Source: Candidatus Omnitrophota bacterium (GTDB lineage Bacteria > Omnitrophota > Gorgyraeia > Zapsychrales > Zapsychraceae). From it: 7,266 nt of DNA. The position numbers and the translations under genes are program-made. The stretch lies in contig JAGQKQ010000089.1 in the NCBI GenBank assembly GCA_020430005.1, positions 1-7,266 of the forward strand. Direction: 5' to 3'. Below, in pieces: positions 1-6,100 of this stretch (position 1 is its first letter; every line of letters starts with the position of its first letter). The notes beneath the pieces are model-generated. The model ran no database searches. It was not told the origin of the DNA and was given only the letters and a program-made list of their open reading frames with translations.

Positions 1-504
1 GGAGTTCCTAACGAACAAGAAGGGCGTGTGGATTACGCGCTGGAAATTCCCGGTCTGTTAAGTTTTTTGGCCCATGGTGATTTTAAAAAAGAGGTGATTG
101 GTTTAGATCAAATTCCTGATGACATCCAACCCCCGGTGGCCATTGTGCACTATGCGTTTCAAATTATGGTCGGTATCGGGATGTTTCTCATGTTAATCAG
201 CGTTTATTTTCTCATTCGACGATTCCTTATTAAGGAAGAGGTATTTTCTCCTTTATTGTTAAAGCTTTTGGTCATTGCGGCACCTTTAGGATTTCTCGCC
301 GTTGAAGCCGGTTGGGTCGTGACAGAAGTCGGTCGTCAGCCATGGATTTTATACGGGATTCTCAAAACAGCCGATTCATTAACACCGATGCCGGGACTAG
401 TTTATCCGTTTATTTTAACAACAACAGTTTATTTATTTTTAGCCATTGTGGTGACTTGGTTGATGATCCGCCAGTTTAAAGCCGTATCGAAAGAGGTGAG
501 CTAA
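1..504 (+). CDS. cydA: Cytochrome bd quinol oxidase subunit I, C-terminal part (5' end outside the window)
   Basis: CydA carries the three haems and the quinol site of cytochrome bd, which oxidises quinol and reduces O2 to water in the inner membrane without pumping protons. The frame is open from base 1, so this is the last 167 codons of a protein usually 440-520 aa long; the GTG at 28 is internal, not a start. What is visible is the end of the quinol-loop region (IPDDIQPPVAIVHYAF), then a membrane helix with FQIMVGIG, whose Met (166-168) matches the haem b558 ligand Met393 of E. coli. Next comes AVEAGWVVTEVGRQPW (about 298-345), which holds the conserved Glu and Arg near the di-haem site, and a last hydrophobic helix. 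The position of E. coli Arg391 is Gln here (160-162). The stop TAA overlaps the cydB ATG by one base, implying translational coupling. The family call is very secure. Confidence 0.96.
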   Translation, partial: GVPNEQEGRVDYALEIPGLLSFLAHGDFKKEVIGLDQIPDDIQPPVAIVHYAFQIMVGIGMFLMLISVYFLIRRFLIKEEVFSPLLLKLLVIAAPLGFLAVEAGWVVTEVGRQPWILYGILKTADSLTPMPGLVYPFILTTTVYLFLAIVVTWLMIRQFKAVSKEVS

Positions 505-1502
505 TGGAATGGATTGTTTTGTTTTTCCTTGGGTTATCCATTTATCTTTATTGTCTGCTGGGTGGAGCTGATTTTGGTGTCGGGGTTCATGAATTATTTA
601 TGATTACCAAGAAAAAAAGAGAGCATGAGGAGCTTGTAAAAGAAGCGATGGGCCCGGTTTGGGAAGCTAACCACATGTGGTTAATCATTGTGATTGTTAT
701 TTTGTTTGTCGGGTTTCCCAAAGTTTATTCTGAAATCTCGATTCACTTGCACATTCCCATGACCCTCATGCTGATTGGAATCATTTTACGCGGATGTGCG
801 TTTACATTTCAACATTATGATACGGTTGAGGGAAGTCCGCGAAGATATTATTCTTTGGTTTTTTCCATTTCCAGTCTTTTAACGCCCATTATGTTTGGAA
901 TTATGATCGGCGCTTTAATGCTGGGCCGTATTCCAACGGCATCATCTAATTATTATGCTTCTTATATTGCCCCGTGGTTTAATGTGTTTTCTTTCACGGT
1001 CGGTATCTTTGTGCTAAGTATTTTTACTTTTGTTTCCGGTATCTTTATGGTGGGAGAAAAGGGTATTGGGCCGTTTCGTGAAAGTTATATCAAACGGGCC
1101 AAGCTTTCGCATATTATTATGGTTATTTCCGGAGGGTGTGTTTTTCTGATCGGAGAGATGAGCGGTTTATCTTTGGGACAACGGTTTTTGGAGCATCCTG
1201 CGGCCTTAACGGCTATGATTCTGGCGACAGCGTCCCATATTGTATTGTGGAAGCTATTCGACATTAGCCGGGCCTGGCGGTTAAGAATATTGACCGGTTT
1301 TCAGCTGTTGATGGTGGTCGGCGCCTGGCTGGCCGTCATATTTCCTGATGTTATTTTTTATGCCAACGGAACAACCCTTTCCTTATTAAGCCATACGGCT
1401 CCGGAAAAAACGCTTTTTATGCTGTGTCTGGCGCTTATTATCGGTGCTGCTATATTTCTTCCTCTTTTGGTCTATCTTTTCTTTGTTTTCAAAAAGTTGT
1501 AA
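504..1502 (+). CDS. cydB: Cytochrome bd quinol oxidase subunit II
   Basis: CydB is the haem-free integral-membrane partner of CydA and stabilises the oxidase complex. The 332-aa product is very hydrophobic, with about eight or nine membrane segments. It has the family landmarks in order: an N-terminal helix running into LLGGADFGVGV (about residues 18-28), GPVWEANHMWLI (about 50-61), and a helix around FPKVYSEISIHLHIPMTL followed by GIILRGCAFTF. The length matches the shorter CydB class rather than the roughly 379-aa E. coli protein. The ATG at 504 is chosen because it overlaps the cydA stop and is preceded by a GAGGTGA Shine-Dalgarno at 493-499, and the N-terminus aligns with the family. No cydX-like small ORF follows, and no cydC/cydD is visible. 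I saw no convincing terminator after the stop, so some read-through into the efflux operon is possible. Confidence 0.96.
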   Translation: MEWIVLFFLGLSIYLYCLLGGADFGVGVHELFMITKKKREHEELVKEAMGPVWEANHMWLIIVIVILFVGFPKVYSEISIHLHIPMTLMLIGIILRGCAFTFQHYDTVEGSPRRYYSLVFSISSLLTPIMFGIMIGALMLGRIPTASSNYYASYIAPWFNVFSFTVGIFVLSIFTFVSGIFMVGEKGIGPFRESYIKRAKLSHIIMVISGGCVFLIGEMSGLSLGQRFLEHPAALTAMILATASHIVLWKLFDISRAWRLRILTGFQLLMVVGAWLAVIFPDVIFYANGTTLSLLSHTAPEKTLFMLCLALIIGAAIFLPLLVYLFFVFKKL

Positions 1503-1547
1503 AATCTGCGTTTTTTTGCCCTTTTCCAGCAATTTTTCAGTTTGGTC

Positions 1548-1576
1548 TTGACGGGGAAAGTCTGATCGTGTATATT
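1548..1576 (+). promoter_or_regulatory. Sigma70-type promoter of the marR-efflux operon
   Basis: A -35 hexamer TTGACG (1548-1553) and a -10 hexamer TATATT (1571-1576) are separated by exactly 17 bp, each one mismatch from consensus. Transcription would start near 1583, leaving a leader of about 40 nt before the regulator's ATG at 1622. It lies in the only intergenic gap of the window (119 nt after cydB) and is the only good promoter seen, so it probably drives the whole regulator-adaptor-permease/channel operon. The -10 box overlaps a copy of the operator half-site, which fits repression by the MarR protein. This is a prediction by eye. Confidence 0.75.
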
Positions 1577-1595
1577 TCGTAGATAGAATATTTCG
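1572..1595 (+). repeat. Direct repeat of the operator half-site over the -10 box
   Basis: The octamer ATATTTCG occurs at 1572-1579, covering most of the -10 hexamer, and again at 1588-1595, where it forms most of the left arm of the palindrome. The two copies are 16 bp apart, about one and a half helical turns. Both are followed by TAG-containing sequence (CGTAG and CGATAG). The upstream copy has no clear inverted partner, so it would be a half-site or a degenerate second operator. Confidence 0.5.
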
Positions 1596-1607
1596 ATAGT
1601 CGAAATA
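1589..1607. promoter_or_regulatory. Palindromic operator, probable MarR-family binding site
   Basis: TATTTCGA-TAG-TCGAAATA is a perfect inverted repeat with 8-bp arms and a 3-bp centre. It is the size expected for a dimeric winged-helix regulator of the MarR family, whose operators are typically 16-20 bp palindromes. It sits about +6 to +24 from the predicted transcription start and ends 3 nt before the Shine-Dalgarno of the regulator gene. That is a standard place for autorepression by blocking RNA polymerase. Assigning it to the adjacent MarR protein is an inference from position. Confidence 0.7.
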
Positions 1608-1621
1608 AATAAGGAATATGC

Positions 1622-2077
1622 ATGGGACTTGGACCGCAACAATTTGGTGACCGTCTGGTAGAGCTTCTTCCGCAGTTAATGCAGGAAATTTCCCGCTATG
1701 AGAATAATTATGTCACATCGGGAAAGATCACCTGTCAGCAGTTTTTGGTGCTGGAGCACCTGTCTCACCGTAAAGAATGGAAGATGAACGAACTGATTGC
1801 ATCCATTCAGACATCGTTTTCATCGGCTACAGCGATGATCGACCGGTTGGTAAATCATGGTTTAGCCAGTCGCCATCGTGGAAAAGAAGACCGCCGTACG
1901 GTTTTTGTGTCTATCACGAAAAAAGGGCATGAAATTCTGGATGAAGTTTATCTGCAGAAAAAAGAAGGAATTGTTCAATTGTTCCAGCGCTTATCAGCTG
2001 AGGAACGGAAAACATATCTTGATATTATTGAAAAACTTGTGAATAAATTATCGTCAGTTAAGGGAGGAGTATCGTGA
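1622..2077 (+). CDS. MarR-family winged-helix transcriptional regulator
   Basis: This is a probable ligand-responsive repressor of the efflux operon and of its own gene. The 151-aa length is typical of MarR proteins. The dimerisation helix spans about residues 8-32. The winged helix-turn-helix spans about 37-105: helix KITCQQFLVLEHL, then MNELIASI, the recognition helix SSATAMIDRLVNHGL (67-81), and the wing with the diagnostic KEDRRTVFVSITKKG (88-102). A C-terminal helix pair (113-145) completes the dimer interface. The start at 1622 is supported by AAGGA at 1611-1615, 6 nt upstream; the ATG at 1618 is in another frame that soon stops. It has one cysteine (Cys38) at the start of the second helix, with no evidence that it is a redox switch. 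The gene ends in a GTGA overlap with the adaptor gene. The inducer cannot be told from the sequence. Confidence 0.93.
   Translation: MGLGPQQFGDRLVELLPQLMQEISRYENNYVTSGKITCQQFLVLEHLSHRKEWKMNELIASIQTSFSSATAMIDRLVNHGLASRHRGKEDRRTVFVSITKKGHEILDEVYLQKKEGIVQLFQRLSAEERKTYLDIIEKLVNKLSSVKGGVS
2061..2069 (+). promoter_or_regulatory. Strong ribosome-binding site that fixes a GTG start
   Basis: AGGGAGGAG, still inside the end of the regulator's coding sequence, contains GGAGG at 2063-2067, 6 nt before the GTG at 2074. It decides in favour of this GTG as the adaptor start. No ATG lies near it in frame, and starting later would remove the charged beginning of the lipoprotein signal peptide. Confidence 0.8.
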
Positions 2078-3159
2078 AGCGGAGATATTTACGAAATCAT
2101 ATTTTGATCGTTATGGCTGTTATGACTTTGGCAGCGATTGGGTGTTCCAAAAAAGAAGAAAATGCGGGGCCGCCGCCGGGAATGTCAACGAATGTCGTTG
2201 GCTTCAAGACCGAAGCCAGAGATGTTGAAGATAAAATTTCTGTTGTTGGAACATTGGAAGCCAATGAATCTATTGATATTATTACAGAGGTTAATGGAAC
2301 GATTGAGCGTATTCTTTGTGAAGAAGGCCAGGCAGTAAGAAAAGGCGATGTATTATTTGAAATTGATCGTAACAAATTGCAGACGGCCTATGATCAAGCC
2401 GTCGCGGATTTAAAGTTGGCCGAAACAACGGCTCAGCGTTACGAAAATCTGGTTAAGTCCAAAGCGGTTTCCCAACAGGAGTATGATCAAACTGTCGCCA
2501 CGCTGGAATCGGCGCGGGCGGCCAAAATTTTTGCGCAGGAACAGTTAAATGATGCAACCATTAAAGCGCCTTTTGATGGTGTAATGGGAGAGCGTCTGGT
2601 AAGTGAGGGTCAGTTTACTACACAGGGAAAGCTGTTAAGTTTTTTGTTTAACCAGAATCCCATGAAAATCAAATTCAATGTTCCGGAACGATATTTAAAC
2701 GATGTTAAAGTCGGGCAGCTGATCACAATGAATTTTGCGGCCTTTAAAGATCGTGAGTTTCAGGGAAAAGTGTATTTTGTTGACCGCAAGGTTTCCGAAA
2801 AAACACGAACCATTTTGGTCAAAGCCTATGTTGATAATCCTGATGGAATTTTGTTAGAAGGTATGTTCGCTAATGTTGATCTGGTTTTTGATGTGAAGAA
2901 AGGGGCTTTGGTTATTCCTGAAACGGCTTTGATTATTAAGGGTGACGAAGTTCTGGTTTATGTTGTCGGTGAAGATCAGGCGGTGCAAATCCGTCCTGTA
3001 AAAGTCGGTAAACGTTTTGATGGTATGGTTGTCATTGATGAAGGTTTAAGTGTGGAAGAAACGGTTGTGACTGAAGGGTATCAGAAAATAGGGCCGGGTT
3101 CTCCAGTAAATGTCCGCTTTGAAGATCCTTCCGAGAGAAAAGTCTATGAAATTATCTGA
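2074..3159 (+). CDS. RND efflux periplasmic adaptor (membrane-fusion protein), lipoprotein
   Basis: This is the HlyD/AcrA-type adaptor that bridges the inner-membrane pump and the outer-membrane channel. The 361-aa product begins with a signal peptide (KRRYLRNH, then a hydrophobic stretch) ending in AIGC, so Cys24 is the likely lipidated residue; Ala at -3 is a slightly weak lipobox. The biotinyl-lipoyl-like domain starts near residue 65 (ITEVNGTIERI, then EEGQAVRKGDVLFEID). A short alpha-helical coiled-coil hairpin follows (about 101-160). The return strand carries the family signature ATIKAPFDGVMG (161-172). Then come the beta-barrel domain (about 195-275) and the membrane-proximal domain. 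The short hairpin and overall size fit HAE-1 (AcrA/MexA) partners. The start is GTG, overlapping the regulator stop as GTGA, and the 3' end overlaps the permease by 14 bases, so the three genes are translationally coupled. Confidence 0.95.
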   Translation: MKRRYLRNHILIVMAVMTLAAIGCSKKEENAGPPPGMSTNVVGFKTEARDVEDKISVVGTLEANESIDIITEVNGTIERILCEEGQAVRKGDVLFEIDRNKLQTAYDQAVADLKLAETTAQRYENLVKSKAVSQQEYDQTVATLESARAAKIFAQEQLNDATIKAPFDGVMGERLVSEGQFTTQGKLLSFLFNQNPMKIKFNVPERYLNDVKVGQLITMNFAAFKDREFQGKVYFVDRKVSEKTRTILVKAYVDNPDGILLEGMFANVDLVFDVKKGALVIPETALIIKGDEVLVYVVGEDQAVQIRPVKVGKRFDGMVVIDEGLSVEETVVTEGYQKIGPGSPVNVRFEDPSERKVYEII

Positions 3160-6100
3160 GATTAGTATTCAACGTCCTGTTTTAGCATCGATGATGAGTT
3201 TGTTATTGGTGCTATTTGGTGTTATTGGTCTTATGCGTCTGCCGGTTCGTGAGTTACCGGACATTGATCCGCCGATTGTCAATGTGCAAACGGTGTATCC
3301 CGGAGCCAGCGCCGGCGTTATCGAAACACAGATTACCGAACCGCTGGAAGACGCCTTAAGCAGTGTCGAAGGAATTAAAAAACTTACCAGTGAAAGCCGC
3401 GAACAATTAAGTTCTATTACCATTGAGTTTGACCTTACTGAAGATGTGGATGTCGCCGCTCAGGATGTCCGCGACCGTGTGGCCCGTGTTCGAGGCCGTT
3501 TACCTGATGATATTGAAGAGCCGATCGTTTCCAAACAGGATGCCGATGCCAATCCTTCCCTTTGGGTTGCTCTGTACAGCGAACGTTTCTCTACGCTGGA
3601 ATTAACAACCATTGCGGAAAATTTATTTAAAGACCGTTTACAAACTGTTCCGGGTGTAAGCTCTGTCATTTTGGGAGGATCAAAACGTTTTGCTATCCGT
3701 ATCCGTTTAAATTCCGAACAGATGGCGGCTCGCGGAATTACTGTGCTTGATGTGGAACGCGCGCTGCGGGAACAAAGTGTGGAGTTGCCTAGCGGACGTA
3801 TTGAAAGCTGGCAGCGAGAATTGTCCATTGAAACACGGGGCCAACTAAAATCTCCGGAAGAATATAATGATCTTGTCATCAGCCGTGACGGCGATGATCT
3901 TGTCCGTTTAAAAGAAATCGGCCGGGCGGAAATCGGTGTAGAAGACGAGCGTTCCGTCGCCCGTTATAATGGAAAGCCGGCCGTCGGGATTGGTGTTATT
4001 AAACAGTCCAAAGCGAATATCATTGATGTGGCCAAAGGCATTAAAGCGGAGCTGGATCGTATCGCGCCCTTAATTCCGGAAGGGATTAGTTACAACGTCC
4101 CATACGATGAATCCATTTATATTGAGAAATCCATTAAAGAAGTCTGGATTACATTAGGACTCGCCTTCTTCCTGGTTGTTTTTGTTATTTATGTTTTTCT
4201 TCATAACGGACGGGCGACCTTTGTTCCAAGTATTACGATTCCTGTTTCTATTATTGCCACGTTTGGGATTCTTTATCTTTTAGGTTACTCCATTAATATT
4301 GTCACGATGCTGGCGTTTGTTTTGGCGATCGGACTGGTTGTTGACGACGCGATTGTTGTTCTGGAAAATATTCATCGGCATATTGAAGATGGTATGGCCC
4401 CGATGAAGGCGTCTTTCTTGGGAATGAAAGAAATCGGGTTTGCTGTTATCGCCACGACGGTGGTTTTGGTGGCGGTATTTTTACCGATGGCCTTTCAAAC
4501 CAGTGATACCGGGCGTTTATTTATTGAATTTGCGGTGGCCATTTCCTTTAGTGTGGTTGTATCAACCTTTGTCGCGTTGACATTAGCCCCGATGATTTGT
4601 TCCCGATTTTTGAAGGAGCATGATGAAAACGGCAAGCATAGTATTTTTCTTTCCTTCGAAAAATGGCTGAACAAACAAAAAGAACTTTATCAGCGTATTT
4701 TAAGATGGACATTAAAACATATGATCGTTATCTTCGCGATTTGCGGTGTTGTTATTATCGGATCGTGGTTTTTCTACTCTCATTTGGAGAGTGAATTCTT
4801 ACCGGAAGAAGATAAAGGACGATTATTTTGTATTGCCATCGCGCCGGAAGGATCGACAGCGGAATATACAAACCGCATGGTGCGTAAAATGGAAGACATC
4901 ATCAGTTCCACGCCGGAAGTGAATGGATTCTTTACGGCGGTCGCTTTGGCCCGTGGTGGTCCGGGGCAGGCCGCGCAGGGATTATCCTTTATCCGTCTTA
5001 AAGAAAAACGTAACCGTCATGTGCGTGATATTGTTGGCGGACCGACAGGTTTGGGGGGACAATTTTTTGGAACGATTGAAGGGGCCTTTGTGATTCCAAT
5101 TATCCCAAAAGCGATTGGACGGGGATTTACTCAACCATTCCAGCTGGTTCTTCAGCATCAGGATTTAAATGAATTAAACCGTATCGCGCAGGAATTCAGT
5201 AATACCTTAAGGCAACAAGGCTTTCTACTAAATGTCCGTTCAACGTTTGAGTTGAATAAACCGGAACTGCGTATTCAGATTAACCGTGATCGGGCATCTG
5301 TTTTAGGCGTTTCCGTTCAGGATATTTCCCGGGTCTTACAAATTATGTTTGGTGGTCTGGATTTGGCCAAATTAAATCTGGGTGGAAAAGAATATGACGT
5401 TATTGTTCAGCTTGAACGGGAATCACGCTTATCTCCGTCGGATTTGGAAAGTGTTTATATTCGTAATTCTGAAGGTTCTTTGATCCAGTTGATGAATGTT
5501 ATTGAATACGAAACGGGTGGAGGGCCGAGTTCCATCAATCACTTTAATCGCTTGCGTTCAGCAACGATTGAAGCGACGCCCATTGATATTCCTTTAGGAA
5601 CGGCGATTGAAAAAACGGAAGCGTTGCTTAAAGACAGTAATATTCCCGGACTGCGTTATGAATGGGATGGGGAAGCCGCCGATTTACAGGAATCAGGACG
5701 GGAAACATTGTATGTCATGTTGCTGGCCATTCTTATTGTGTATATGGTGTTGGCTGCACAGTTTGAAAGTTTGAAAGATCCGCTGGTTATTATGTCCACC
5801 TTACCATTGGCGCTTTTCGGTGCCTTAGGCACGCTATGGCTGTTTGCGCAAGTGGACCATCTGGCCGCGGGAGGAATGTCGTTCTTACCGAGAATTCCGG
5901 CCATGGGAATTAATCTTTTCAGCCAGATCGGTATGATTATGCTGATTGGAATTGTGACAAAGAACGGAATTTTGCTGGTCGACTTTGCCAATCGTGAAAT
6001 GGAAAAAGGAGAAGACGCGCTGGAGGCGATGATAGCCGCCGGAGATAAACGTTTCCGTCCGATTTTAATGACGGCTTTTTCCACAATCGCCGGGATTTTA

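Noticed and set aside
28..504. A 158-aa gene starting at the GTG at 28
   Set aside because: The frame is open back to base 1, and its N-terminal residues continue the CydA quinol-loop region. There is no start context, so it is the end of a longer cydA.
1490..1518. Intrinsic terminator after cydB, from CAAAAA and the T7 tract
   Set aside because: The only pairing is an A-T stem across a 15-nt loop with no GC core, too weak to call.
2097..2375. Antisense ORFs, here and at 3169-3423, 3460-3879 and 5656-6084
   Set aside because: They are reverse-strand shadows of conserved coding sequence, of low-complexity composition, without ribosome-binding sites or recognisable domains.
3423..3605. Short + strand ORF within the permease
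   Set aside because: It lies wholly inside the permease in another frame and has no family features. The permease frame is unambiguous here.
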